From SPDF01 sp963699825 (lineage in GTDB: Bacteria > Gemmatimonadota > Gemmatimonadetes > Gemmatimonadales > GWC2-71-9): a stretch of 64,000 nucleotides of DNA. The stretch lies in assembly GCA_963699825.1 (NCBI GenBank), contig CAVOVI010000004.1, positions 186,001-250,000 of the forward strand, read 5' to 3'. Of the stretch, positions 20,552 through 31,869 are shown in pieces. The notes under the pieces were generated by a model that was not told the origin of the DNA, searched no databases, and was given only the letters and a program-made list of their open reading frames with translations. The position numbers were made by a program, and so were the translations under genes. Within the stretch, counting starts at the first letter, position 1; each line of letters begins with the position of its first letter.

Positions 20552-21764
20552 GGCGAGCGGCGGGGAGGCGGGGAAGCGGGGAAGCCTGTTGTTACTCGCC
20601 CTCCTCTCCTTCCTGACCTTGCTCGCAGTGACACCGCTGGCGGCACAGGGACGGCCCACCAGCGAACTCGAGCGCAGCCGTCAGCGGCTCGATTCCATCC
20701 GACAGGAACGGCAGCGCCTCGAAGCGCAGCAGACCCGCCTGCAGGGCCAGGTCCGCGACGTCAACGCCGACCTCCGCAACATCGAGCGCCAGCGCGAGAC
20801 CACCAACCGCATCGTCAACGAAATCGAATCGCAGCTTGCAGGGCTCAACAACGAGCTCGGGCGGGTCAGCGGCGAGCTCGCGCTGGCGGAGGACAATCTC
20901 GAGGAGAAGCGGGCCGTCCTGGAGCGTCGGCTCATCGACATCTACAAGCGCGGCCAGATGTACACCTTCCAGGCACTGCTGGCGGCGGAGTCCTTCGGCG
21001 ACCTGCTGGCACGATACAAGTACCTCTACCTCACCAGCCGACAGGACCAGGCGCTGGTGCATGACGTCGAGGCCCTGAATGCACGGGTCCGGCGGCAGCG
21101 GAACGACCTTCTCGGCATCCGCACGACGCTCGGGAGCACGCGGGAGGACCGGGAGCGGGAGCTCAAGCGCTACGCCGACCTGGCGACGGCGCGGGCCCGC
21201 CGGCTCTCGCAGCTGCAGCGCTCCGGTCAGGCCACGGAGCAACGGCTGAGCGCCCTGGAACGGGACGAGGCGAGGCTGAACGAGCTGCTCGCCGCCCTCG
21301 AGCGTGCCGCCCGCAACGCCGCCGCGTCCGGTGGGGCGCCAATTCCTGGCGGCCTGACAACCGCGGATATCGGCAAGCTCGATTGGCCGGTGAACGGGCG
21401 GGTGGTCTACAATTTCGGGCGCACCACCCTTCCGAGCGGCGGGGTTGTTCGCTGGAATGGGATCGGGATCGGCGCCCCCACGGGCACGCCGGTCAAGGCG
21501 GTGGAGAACGGTCGGGTCGAGCTGGTCCAGCGTCTCGGTACGTACGGCCTGACCGTCGTCGTCCAGCACGGCAACGGCTATCGGTCGCTGTATATGCAGC
21601 TGCAGGACGCGAACGTGGCCGTCGGGCAGGACATTGCGAAGGGACAGGTGATCGGGACGGTCGGCGGGGCAAACTCCGAGCAGGGACCGCATCTGCACTT
21701 CGAGATCCGCGGCGAGAACTCCATCGCGCTCGACCCGTCGGACTGGCTGCGGCGGCGGAAATAG
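20544..21764 (+). CDS. envC: EnvC-like murein hydrolase activator
   Basis: 406 aa. Hydrophobic export signal at about residues 15-33, preceded by a Gly/Lys-rich stretch encoded by the 27-base repeat at 20559. Residues about 38-260 form two long coiled coils (LERSRQRLDSIRQERQRLEAQ). The C terminus is an M23/LytM domain. The first zinc-ligand region reads RWNGIGIGAPTGTPV instead of H...D, while the later HLHFEI remains. The domain is therefore probably non-catalytic, as in EnvC, which activates amidases under FtsEX control. Position directly after ftsEX confirms the role. Confidence 0.92.
   Translation: MSRASGGEAGKRGSLLLLALLSFLTLLAVTPLAAQGRPTSELERSRQRLDSIRQERQRLEAQQTRLQGQVRDVNADLRNIERQRETTNRIVNEIESQLAGLNNELGRVSGELALAEDNLEEKRAVLERRLIDIYKRGQMYTFQALLAAESFGDLLARYKYLYLTSRQDQALVHDVEALNARVRRQRNDLLGIRTTLGSTREDRERELKRYADLATARARRLSQLQRSGQATEQRLSALERDEARLNELLAALERAARNAAASGGAPIPGGLTTADIGKLDWPVNGRVVYNFGRTTLPSGGVVRWNGIGIGAPTGTPVKAVENGRVELVQRLGTYGLTVVVQHGNGYRSLYMQLQDANVAVGQDIAKGQVIGTVGGANSEQGPHLHFEIRGENSIALDPSDWLRRRK
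20559..20585 (+). repeat. 27-base G-rich dispersed repeat, copy 1
   Basis: Identical over 27 bases to 63431-63457 and matching 18 of 19 bases of the reverse complement of 46481-46499. Built from GGCGGGGA and GCGGGGAA units. Here it lies inside the 5' end of envC and encodes GGEAGKRGS just before the signal-peptide core. Confidence 0.8.
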
Positions 21765-21770
21765 CGAGCG

Positions 21771-23225
21771 TCAGGACGCGACGGAGTCGGCCGTTCCAAT
21801 CCGCTCGTCGGTCTGTGCCTTGCCTCGCAGCAGTGCGGCTTCCACGAGGGCAAAGAGGTCTTCGGTCTGCACGGCGGAGGGATGGGGAAAGGTGACGATT
21901 CCGGCGCTGAGCCGGGGGCGGTCCTCGGGTGGAAGTTCCGCAAAGGGCGACGAGAGGATCTGCTCCCGCACCCGCCAGACCGAACGACGAGCTCCCTCCA
22001 GGTCCGTCTCCGGCAGGATCAGGGCGAACTCGTCGCCCCCGTAGCGTGACACGAAATCGGGCGCCCGGAGCTGGCTTTGCAAGAGGCGACCGAGTTCGGC
22101 CAACACGCGGTCCCCCCCCTCCATCCCGAGCCGTTCATTCAGCGCCTGCAACTGATCGACGTCAAGCAGGATCAGGCTGAAGCTGAGCGCATAACGGCGG
22201 GCCCGCTCGAACTCCTCCCTGATTCGTCGGTCGAGGGCGTCGAGGGTGCCGCACCCGGTCAGGGGATCGTGCGCCGAGACTCCCGCGAGGCGTCGGTAGA
22301 TGGTGGACCGCCGTTCCTCGGTCTCGAGGACGCGCGCGGCAGCGGTGGTAATCGTCTCGGCGAAGGCCACCTGTTCCGGGGTGAGGGGGGCATCGGAGCG
22401 CCTGGTCCGGAGGAGGAACACGCCGGCGACGTGGCCCTGCAGCGTCACCGGGATGGCCAGCACGCTCCGAATCTGGACCCGCACCCGGTGCTCCTCCCAG
22501 TGTGCCCGCGCCTCGGCAAAGAGGGGGTGGGTGTGGACGTCGGGCACGAAAACCGGCTGCTCGGTGCGCACCGCCTCCCGTACCTCGGGATACCGGGAGA
22601 GGTCGACGGTGAGGTCGCGGAGGGTCGGGCTCTCATGCACCGCGACGACGCGGCCGGTGGGCTCCCCCGCGGGTGTCAGCAGGAAGGAGCAGTGCGCCAG
22701 CTCCAGGGCGGAGCCGACTCGCCGCACCAGGGTCTGCACGATCTCGTCGGGTCGGATGGCGGTCGAGACTTCGGTGAAAATGTCGAACATCAGGCCGCTG
22801 ACGCGCCGCTCGCGACGGTGCGATTCCAGGCTGGCGCGTCCCCGGAGCCGTGCCTCGACCCGCGCGCACAGTTCACCAAGGTTCACCGGTGCGGACATCG
22901 CCTCCGCCGCACCGAGACGGAGCGCCGCCTGGACGCCATCGGGCTCGTTCGAGGTGAGGAGAGCGAAGACCGGAATCTCCGCCCAGACGCCGAGGCTGAG
23001 ATGTGCAAGCTCCGCCGCGAGTGAGGAACCCGCGTCGGGGACGGTCAACAGGGCAATATCAGGGAGCATCCCCGGGGGAGGGTCCTCGGGGAGATGATCC
23101 GACTCGAGCACCTGGAAGCCACCGCGCACCAGCGCGCGCTCCAGGCCATCGGGCCGGAGCGTCGGGTCGCCAAGGAGCAGGACTCGTGGGTGGGCGAGGG
23201 CGCCCCCCGGAGCGCGTTCAGTCAC
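21771..23225 (-). CDS. Diguanylate cyclase with degenerate receiver and GAF domain
   Basis: 484 aa, GTG start. Residues about 12-130 resemble a response-regulator receiver (VLLLGDPTLRPDGLERALVRG), but the phospho-acceptor strand reads PDIALLTVPD, so it may not be phosphorylated. A GAF domain follows (about 160-310: SVLAIPVTLQGHVAGVFLL). The GGDEF domain (about 330-470) has the intact active site YGGDEF. No EAL domain. It should make cyclic-di-GMP in the cytoplasm in response to a GAF ligand or partner. It converges with envC (6-base gap) and diverges from nfo (17 bases). Confidence 0.9.
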   Translation of the reverse strand: MTERAPGGALAHPRVLLLGDPTLRPDGLERALVRGGFQVLESDHLPEDPPPGMLPDIALLTVPDAGSSLAAELAHLSLGVWAEIPVFALLTSNEPDGVQAALRLGAAEAMSAPVNLGELCARVEARLRGRASLESHRRERRVSGLMFDIFTEVSTAIRPDEIVQTLVRRVGSALELAHCSFLLTPAGEPTGRVVAVHESPTLRDLTVDLSRYPEVREAVRTEQPVFVPDVHTHPLFAEARAHWEEHRVRVQIRSVLAIPVTLQGHVAGVFLLRTRRSDAPLTPEQVAFAETITTAAARVLETEERRSTIYRRLAGVSAHDPLTGCGTLDALDRRIREEFERARRYALSFSLILLDVDQLQALNERLGMEGGDRVLAELGRLLQSQLRAPDFVSRYGGDEFALILPETDLEGARRSVWRVREQILSSPFAELPPEDRPRLSAGIVTFPHPSAVQTEDLFALVEAALLRGKAQTDERIGTADSVAS

Positions 23226-23242
23226 GGAGAGTCAGCAGATCC

Positions 23243-24157
23243 ATGAAACCATCCCGTCCAGGTACCCCGAAGAAGAAACCCGCCAAGACAGACGAACGCC
23301 TTGGCGCCCACGTATCCACCCAGGGCGGGGTGCAGACGGCACCCGCCCGGGGCGTGGACATCGGTGCCACGGCCATTCAGCTCTTCACAAAGACGCCCAA
23401 CCAGTGGCGGGAACCGGTGCTTGAAGAGGCCACCGTCACCGCGTTCAGGGAGGCGTACGAAGCGAGTGGTATGAATGGAGTTGTGGCGCACGATTCGTAC
23501 CTGATCAACCTCGCTTCCCCCGACCCCGCCCTAAGCGCGCGCTCCATCGCCTCTTTCGTGGCTGAACTGACCCGGTCCCACCAGCTTGGCCTCGACGGGG
23601 TGGTGTCGCACCCGGGCAACTATATCGACGATCGGGAGGCCGGACTGCAACGTAATGCACAGGCCTGCGCCGAGGCGCTCCGGACCGCCCCCGGCGAGGT
23701 CATGGTCCTCCTCGAGACCACGGCGGGCACCGGCACCTCGCTGGGCAGCCGGTTCGAGGAGCTGGCCGAGCTTCGGAGCCTGATTCCCGACGATCTCCGC
23801 CACCGGATCGGATTCTGCGCCGACACCTGCCACATGTACTCCGCCGGGTACGATATCGTGGGCGCATATGACGCCGTCTGGGCCGAGTGGGACCAGGTGA
23901 TCGGGCTGGAACACCTTCGGTGCTTCCACCTGAACGATTCCAAGACCCCCTTCGACTCCCACCGGGACCGCCACGAGCTGATCGCGGAGGGGTCGCTGGG
24001 CGCCGAACCCTTCCGTCGAATCATGAGGGACGAGCGCTTCCGGCACGTGATCAAGGTCCTCGAGACCCCCAAGGGAGACGATATGGTCACCAATGACCGC
24101 CGGATGCTGCGCCGGCTTCGCACCTATGGGCGGGGGGGCCGAAAGCCGGTTCGTTGA
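23243..24157 (+). CDS. nfo: Endonuclease IV (AP endonuclease)
   Basis: 304-aa TIM-barrel, three-zinc AP endonuclease of base-excision repair. Motifs: LGAHVSTQGGV, VSHPGNYIDD, VMVLLETTAGTGTSLGS, IGFCADTCHMYSAGYD, HLNDSKTPFDSHRDRHELIAEG and LETPKGDD. ATG at 23243 is chosen because the preceding frame falls in the divergent GGDEF gene. The N-terminal 20 residues are basic and Pro/Lys-rich (MKPSRPGTPKKKPAK), a small extension relative to E. coli Nfo. Confidence 0.95.
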   Translation: MKPSRPGTPKKKPAKTDERLGAHVSTQGGVQTAPARGVDIGATAIQLFTKTPNQWREPVLEEATVTAFREAYEASGMNGVVAHDSYLINLASPDPALSARSIASFVAELTRSHQLGLDGVVSHPGNYIDDREAGLQRNAQACAEALRTAPGEVMVLLETTAGTGTSLGSRFEELAELRSLIPDDLRHRIGFCADTCHMYSAGYDIVGAYDAVWAEWDQVIGLEHLRCFHLNDSKTPFDSHRDRHELIAEGSLGAEPFRRIMRDERFRHVIKVLETPKGDDMVTNDRRMLRRLRTYGRGGRKPVR

Positions 24158-24162
24158 CTCAG

Positions 24163-24184
24163 CCCCGTCTGGGGGGCCATTTTT
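24163..24184 (+). terminator. Candidate intrinsic terminator after nfo
   Basis: CCCC-GTCT-GGGG hairpin followed by GGCCA and five T (24180-24184). The stem is short, so it may only attenuate. It abuts the AGAGG and ATG of the next gene. Confidence 0.4.
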
Positions 24185-24189
24185 AGAGG

Positions 24190-24795
24190 ATGCAACTGAA
24201 AAATGTACTCCCCTGGGCGGTGGGTCTGGCACTGGCCACCGCGGTGCCCGCGGCGGCCCAAGTCCAGATTTCGGCCCTGATCGGCGTCACCGGCAGTTCC
24301 AGCCTCGTGAACGACCAGATTATCCAGGATATCGAGCTCAAACCGGCGCTCGCGCCGACCTTCTTCCTCTCCGCCTCCCTCCCTGTTGCCACGAAGCTCC
24401 GCGCCAGCCTTGATCTCAGCTACGGAAGCAGCAGCGCCGACCTGAGCGAGAGTGGCGAGGCGTCCACCGAATTCGGGTCGCTGGGGGTACTCACGGCGGC
24501 GGCGGCGCTTTCCGGACCGATGTTCTCGCGGCTCGCCTGGCGGCTCAGTCTCGGCATCCTGCAGTACATGCCCTCGGAGGACACCGGGGTCTTCAGCGAT
24601 GGGGTTCCGCTCGCCGCTCTCTTCGGCGCGGGACTCGACTGGCGTCAGCCACTGTCGGAGCGCTGGACCGGACTCATCGGTGTTCGCTACGACTTCCATC
24701 TCTTCACAACGCCCGCTCTCGAGTCCGCCGGGTTCTCCGGTTCACAACAGGTCTCGCGGCTCGGGATCGCCATTGGCGCAGGTTGGGTTCCATGA
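24190..24795 (+). CDS. Outer-membrane beta-barrel-like protein, unknown function
   Basis: 201 aa with signal peptide MQLKNVLPWAVGLALATAVPAAAQ. The rest alternates hydrophobic and polar residues in short strands (LRASLDLSYGSSSADLSE, WTGLIGVRYDFHLFTTP, RLGIAIGAGWVP), like small eight-stranded outer-membrane proteins, although it ends in Pro rather than a terminal aromatic. AGAGG touches the ATG, an unusually short spacing, so the start is not fully secure. The stop overlaps the next gene's ATG, so barrel and metalloprotease-like lipoprotein are probably made together. Confidence 0.68.
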   Translation: MQLKNVLPWAVGLALATAVPAAAQVQISALIGVTGSSSLVNDQIIQDIELKPALAPTFFLSASLPVATKLRASLDLSYGSSSADLSESGEASTEFGSLGVLTAAAALSGPMFSRLAWRLSLGILQYMPSEDTGVFSDGVPLAALFGAGLDWRQPLSERWTGLIGVRYDFHLFTTPALESAGFSGSQQVSRLGIAIGAGWVP

Positions 24796-25429
24796 CCGCA
24801 CGACGCATCGTACCGTTCTCGCTCGTCGCTCTCGCGGCGCTCTCCTGCTCCGAGGCCACCGCCCCGAGCCGGGCGCCCAGCTATGAGTGGCGTCTCTTCG
24901 TCCAGAACGACACCCTGAGCTTCCACTGGCCCGCCAGTACCCTGCCGGTCAGGATCTGGGTGGAGGATTCCCTCGACATGCCGGCGCGGATGCAGGAGGC
25001 CATCTCCGCGTGGAAGTCTGTCTTCCTCTACGGGGAATATGACGCGGTCCTGGTGTCCGACTCCTCGAGCGCCGACGTCGTGGTGCGGGTCACGACCCCA
25101 CCGCCGAAGGTTATCGCGACGGTTGGGCGGCTCAACACGCTCTTTCCCGGCTGCGAGGGCGCGACGGACATCGATACGGTGTCCACACGATACGAGCTAC
25201 AGCTCCCCGTACGGATGTACATCACACCGCGGTACGACCCCGCCGGGCTTGAAGAGTGTTTCCGCATCACGGCCCGGCACGAGTTGGGGCACTCACTCGG
25301 TCTGTTCCAGCACACCAGTGACATCCGCGACATCATGTACGGCCTACCGGAAGCAGAGACGTTCAGCGTGCGCGACGTCAACACCGCGCAGCTCCTGTCG
25401 CACTGGCCCTCCAACATGGTACCGATACG

Positions 25430-25433
<4 letters not shown>
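24792..25433 (+). CDS. Matrixin-like zinc metalloprotease lipoprotein
   Basis: 213 aa. MTARRIVPFSLVALAALSCSEA is a lipoprotein signal with Cys at the expected site. The zinc motif HELGHSLGLFQH matches HExxHxxGxxH, and DIMYG further on serves as the Met-turn, so this is a metzincin-type protease, probably anchored in the envelope. The segment before it (RIWVEDSLDMPARMQEAISAW) resembles the first part of matrixin-like domains. Start ATG overlaps the barrel gene stop; its stop overlaps the malic enzyme ATG. Substrate unknown. Confidence 0.78.
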
Positions 25434-27718
<2,285 letters not shown>

Positions 27719-27761
27719 TTTCACTTTCTACGGAGGGGCGCCCCGCGCGCCCGGATCGCCC

Positions 27762-29324
27762 ATGACCACCACCGCCGCCCGCGACACACGCATCCTCGCC
27801 AACCTCGGCCCGGCGAAGCTCGTCGAGTACGCCATCCGGAGAGGTGAAGGCCACCTGACGGATCGCGGGGCGTTCACGGCCGTCACGGTCCCCCACACCG
27901 GACGCTCGCCGAAGGACAAGTTTGTCGTGGAAGACAGCACGACCGCCGGCGGCGTGTGGTGGGACAAGAACGCCAGGATGTCCCCCGCGCATTTCGAGGC
28001 GCTCCAGGCTGACGTCGAGGCCCACCTCGCGGAGCAGGATCTCTTTCAGCAGGACCTCTTCGCCGGCGCAGACCCGACCTACAGGCTTCCCGTTCGCTTC
28101 CTGGGTCCCAATGCCTGGCAGATGCTCTTCGTCCGGAACATGTTCATCCGGCCCACCGCGGCCGAGCTGGCGACGTTCCTCCCGGCGTTCCGAGTGCTGC
28201 ACGCACCGGAGTTCCAGGCCGATCCGGCCCGCCACGGCACCGCCACCGGCACCTTCATCGCGCTCAACTTCACGAAACGCACCGTACTCATCGGCGGCAC
28301 CCGGTACGCCGGTGAACTGAAGAAGTCGATCTTCACCGTGCTCAACTGGCTCCTTCCCGAGCGCAACGTCTTCCCGATGCACTGCTCCGCCAACATCGGC
28401 CCCGCGGACGATGCGGCCGTGTTCTTCGGGCTGTCCGGCACCGGGAAGACCACACTCTCCGCCGATCCAACCCGCCGGCTCATTGGCGACGACGAGCACG
28501 GCTGGAGCGACCGCGGCGTCTTCAACTTCGAGGGTGGCTGTTACGCCAAGGTCATCCGGCTGAGCGCCTCGGGCGAGCCGGAGATTCACGCCGCCACTCA
28601 GATGTTCGGGACGGTGCTCGAGAACGTGGTGCTCGACCTCGACGACCGCTCGCCGATGTTCGACGAGGACACCATCACCGAGAACACCCGCGCGAGCTAC
28701 CCGATCCACTTCATTCCGAATCACGAGCCGGGCGGCCAGGGCGGACACCCGAAGACCGTCATCTTCCTGACCGCCGACGCCTTCGGCGTGTTGCCACCGA
28801 TCGCGCGGCTCACCCCGCGGCAGGCGATGTATCACTTCCTGTCGGGCTACACGGCCAAAGTCGCCGGCACCGAGCGAGGCGTGACGGAACCGACCGCCAC
28901 CTTCTCGGCCTGTTTCGGCGCACCGTTCCTGCCAAGGCATCCGGGGGTCTACGCCAAGATGCTGGGCGAGAAGCTTGCGGCGCATGGCGCCACCGTGTGG
29001 CTGGTGAACACCGGCTGGACCGGTGGTGCGTACGGCACCGGCTCCCGGATGAAGCTTGCGCACACCAGGCGGATGGTCAGCGCGGCCCTGGCCGGCGAAC
29101 TCGACAACGCCACCTTCCGGAAGGATCCGGTCTTCGGCTTCGACGTGCCCACGGCCGTGCCAGAGGTTCCCGCCGGCCTTCTCGACCCCCGCGGAACGTG
29201 GCCCGATCCGGCCGCCTATGATGCACAGGCCGCCAAGCTGGCGCGGATGTTCGCCGACAACTTCGCGACGTTTGCCGCCGGGGTAGACGCCGATGTCGCG
29301 GCAGCGGGGCCGGCCACTGCCTGA
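27762..29324 (+). CDS. pckA: Phosphoenolpyruvate carboxykinase (ATP)
   Basis: 520 aa. Converts oxaloacetate plus ATP to PEP and CO2 for gluconeogenesis. Kinase-1a P-loop GLSGTGKTTLS, metal-site IGDDEHGWSDRGVFNFEGGCYAK, and PHTGRSPKDKF near the N terminus are diagnostic for the ATP-dependent class. ATG at 27762 (MTTTAARDTRILANLG) gives the family-typical N terminus; the frame is open upstream to 27657 but overlaps maeB. The last 32 bases overlap the start of the HD-domain gene. Confidence 0.95.
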   Translation: MTTTAARDTRILANLGPAKLVEYAIRRGEGHLTDRGAFTAVTVPHTGRSPKDKFVVEDSTTAGGVWWDKNARMSPAHFEALQADVEAHLAEQDLFQQDLFAGADPTYRLPVRFLGPNAWQMLFVRNMFIRPTAAELATFLPAFRVLHAPEFQADPARHGTATGTFIALNFTKRTVLIGGTRYAGELKKSIFTVLNWLLPERNVFPMHCSANIGPADDAAVFFGLSGTGKTTLSADPTRRLIGDDEHGWSDRGVFNFEGGCYAKVIRLSASGEPEIHAATQMFGTVLENVVLDLDDRSPMFDEDTITENTRASYPIHFIPNHEPGGQGGHPKTVIFLTADAFGVLPPIARLTPRQAMYHFLSGYTAKVAGTERGVTEPTATFSACFGAPFLPRHPGVYAKMLGEKLAAHGATVWLVNTGWTGGAYGTGSRMKLAHTRRMVSAALAGELDNATFRKDPVFGFDVPTAVPEVPAGLLDPRGTWPDPAAYDAQAAKLARMFADNFATFAAGVDADVAAAGPATA

Positions 29325-30615
29325 CCGGTTCGAGGTCGTCCGCGACCCGCTCTGGGACAACATCCGACTGGACGGTGCGGCGCTTCGCGTGCTCGACACG
29401 CCCGCTGTCCAGCGACTCCGGTACGTTCGCCAGCTTGGCCACGCCTTCCTGGTCTATCCCGGCGCCACCCATTCGCGCTTCGAGCATGCGCTTGGCGCCT
29501 ACCATCTCACCAAGTCCGCGCTGACGGCCCTGGCGGAGCGTGGGGAGCTCGATCCCGCCAGCGAGGAGGACCGGCTCGCCGCCCGCCTGGCCGCGCTCCT
29601 CCACGACATCGGGCACTATCCCTTCTCCCATAGCCTCGAAGAGGCCGGCTTCCTCCATCACGAGTCGCTCGGTGTGGCCAAGCTCACCCGGGGTGAACTG
29701 GGGGAGGTCCTCACGTCGGTGGGCGGCTCGGAGCTGGCGGGACGGATCGGGGACCTGGTACAGGGGAAGAGCACGAGCCCATTGGGCGGATTGATCAGCG
29801 GCTCGCTGGACCTCGACAAGATCGAGTATCTGAGCCGCGACGCGCGGATGTGCGGCGTCCCCTACGGGGCGGTGGACGTCGACCGGCTCCTTGCCTCGCT
29901 GACGCTGGTGGAGAGCGAAGCGGGCCATTGGGAAATCGGTGTGCACGAAAAGGGCATCAGCGCACTCGAATCGCTGCTCTTCGCCAAGTACCAGATGTAC
30001 CGCAATGTGTACTGGCACCACGCCGTGCGAAGCGCCACCTGCATGTTCAAGCGGGCAGTGCGCCGGGCGGTCTCGGACGGCGTCCTGACGCCGGAGGAGA
30101 TCGCGGAAGCGACGGATGGCGGCCTGATGACCGCGTTGCTGGCGAACGACCCCACCGGCCTCGGTGCCGGCGTTCAGGAACGCAGGCTGTTCAAGCGTGC
30201 GCTCGATCTCCCGGCCAGCGACGTCCCCGACGAGGCGCAGCCCTGGCTTTCCGATGACCCCGATCTGCTTGAGCGTGTGGAAGACGCGATCGCCGTCGAG
30301 GCAGGGCTCGCCCCCGGGCTGCTCCTCCTCGATTATCCCGCCCGCGCCTCGATGCTCGCCGTGGACCTGCCCCTCCGCACCCGGACGGGCGGCGTGGAGC
30401 GCCTGACCAATGCCGGGCGTGCCGGACAACTCGGCCTTCCACGCGTCGCCGACGCGCTATACGAGAGCGCACGCCGGCTCCGGGTGTTCACGGAGGGGCG
30501 CGCGTCTGCCAGGCTTGAGGGATTGATGGGTCTGATTGTCCTGCCCGCCGAGGAAGTCAGCCGACGACTTGATGACGGTGCACCACTACTCGTGCCGAAT
30601 CGCCTGAATCGGTGA
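29293..30615 (+). CDS. HD-domain phosphohydrolase (dGTPase/SAMHD1-like)
   Basis: 440 aa. Metal-binding HD motifs: H in THSRFEHALG, HD in ALLHDIGHYPFSHSLEE, and a later D in GSLDLDKIEYLSRDA. This is the pattern of the dNTP triphosphohydrolase/SAMHD1-like branch. The middle (KYQMYRNVYWHHAVRSA) matches the family. ATG at 29293 lies inside pckA (32-base overlap), and the 3' end overlaps the convergent MacB-like gene by 30 bases. Nucleotide specificity is not readable. Confidence 0.88.
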   Translation: MSRQRGRPLPDRFEVVRDPLWDNIRLDGAALRVLDTPAVQRLRYVRQLGHAFLVYPGATHSRFEHALGAYHLTKSALTALAERGELDPASEEDRLAARLAALLHDIGHYPFSHSLEEAGFLHHESLGVAKLTRGELGEVLTSVGGSELAGRIGDLVQGKSTSPLGGLISGSLDLDKIEYLSRDARMCGVPYGAVDVDRLLASLTLVESEAGHWEIGVHEKGISALESLLFAKYQMYRNVYWHHAVRSATCMFKRAVRRAVSDGVLTPEEIAEATDGGLMTALLANDPTGLGAGVQERRLFKRALDLPASDVPDEAQPWLSDDPDLLERVEDAIAVEAGLAPGLLLLDYPARASMLAVDLPLRTRTGGVERLTNAGRAGQLGLPRVADALYESARRLRVFTEGRASARLEGLMGLIVLPAEEVSRRLDDGAPLLVPNRLNR

Positions 30616-31815
30616 GAGCCGCGCGGCGCGGAGCGCCGGGTAGATTCCAAACACCACCCCGACCAGGATCGCCGCACCGGCGGACACGGCAAGCGTTCCC
30701 CAGCTGAACGCCGCATAGACCGGCGCGTCGAGGCGCTGGCGCATCAACGCTGTCACCCCGAACGCCCCACCGAAGCCAAGCAACGTCCCGAGTACCGCAC
30801 CCAGCCCAGCGATCGTGACCGACTCGAGCAGAAACTGCGCGAGGAGATCGCGGCGCCGCGCCCCGATGGCCTTTCGCACGCCGATTTCCCTGGTCCGCTC
30901 GGTGACCGACGCGAGCAGCACATTCATGATGCCGATGCCGCCCACCAGCAGGGCGATTCCCGTAATGGCGCCCAGAAAGAGCTTGAAGACCAGGATGGCG
31001 CGCGCGCTCTGGTCCACGCGCTGCACATTGCTGTGCACCCGCGCCTTGCGCGACCAGTCAGTTCCGTACCGCGCGGTCAACCACGCCTCGACCCCGGCCT
31101 GGACCGCGCGGACATCTTCGATCCGTTCCGCCTGCAGTACGAGGGTCGGGGCCCGCGGTCTGGGCGTGGGAGCGAGGAGGACCGGTGCAAGTTCGATGGG
31201 CGCAAAGACCAGCGGCACGCGCTCCGGGCCGCCATAGGGAAGGACGCCCACCACCTCAAACTCCTGCCCGCGGATGGTGACCCGCCGTCCCAGCGCCGCG
31301 CCGGCATCACCACCGCCGAGCGAGGCACCCAGCCCGGAGGAGATCACCACCACAGGGGCTTCGGCAGCCGCCTCGTCCGCCGTGAAGTACCGTCCGGCGG
31401 CGAAGCCCTGCCTGAACATCGCCGATTGCGTGGGCAGCGTCGCCACGATCTGGACGGTATCGAGCACCCGATCGGGAAGCTCGACGGTCGCCGAGCCGGT
31501 GAGCGTGAGCACCCCTGCGGAGACGTGCGGTATCGAGGCCATGATCGCCTTGGCCTCCGCCGGCGTCAGTACCAGGTAGTCCTCGAGGGGATACGCCTGA
31601 TTGTCGATGATCTCCACGGTGCGCGGTTCCAGCACCACGGACTGCAGGTCTGTCGTCGTGGCCAGTTGCTGGCGTCCGAACCGTTCCATGCCATCGCCGA
31701 GGGTCAGCACGGCCACGAGAGCGGCCGCACCGATGACGATGCCGAGGGTGGAGAGCGCGGTCCGGAGGGGGTTCGCCCGGAGGGTGCCGAGGGCGATGGA
31801 GAGGGAGGCTATCAT
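30586..31815 (-). CDS. MacB-like ABC transporter permease
   Basis: 409-aa permease of the MacB/FtsX-like superfamily: TM1 (LSTLGIVIGAAALVAVLTLG), a large periplasmic MacB_PCD domain (about 45-240), then three C-terminal TM helices with GGIGIMNVLLASVTERTREIGVRKAIGA. The matching ATPase is not encoded next to it. It is the last gene of a minus-strand cluster with PP2C, FHA and ABC exporter genes. Role may be mechanotransmission or export of a lipoprotein or antibiotic-like substrate. Confidence 0.88.
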   Translation of the reverse strand: MIASLSIALGTLRANPLRTALSTLGIVIGAAALVAVLTLGDGMERFGRQQLATTTDLQSVVLEPRTVEIIDNQAYPLEDYLVLTPAEAKAIMASIPHVSAGVLTLTGSATVELPDRVLDTVQIVATLPTQSAMFRQGFAAGRYFTADEAAAEAPVVVISSGLGASLGGGDAGAALGRRVTIRGQEFEVVGVLPYGGPERVPLVFAPIELAPVLLAPTPRPRAPTLVLQAERIEDVRAVQAGVEAWLTARYGTDWSRKARVHSNVQRVDQSARAILVFKLFLGAITGIALLVGGIGIMNVLLASVTERTREIGVRKAIGARRRDLLAQFLLESVTIAGLGAVLGTLLGFGGAFGVTALMRQRLDAPVYAAFSWGTLAVSAGAAILVGVVFGIYPALRAARLSPIQAIRHE

Positions 31816-31869
31816 GGCAGGTCCCTACGGGGTGCCATGGCCGAACGTTTCACATTGAGGCGGCAGGGG

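Noticed and set aside
30586..30615. Truncation of the HD-domain gene suggested by overlap with the MacB-like gene
   Set aside because: Both proteins end with family-compatible sequences; a 30-base convergent overlap is acceptable in this compact genome.
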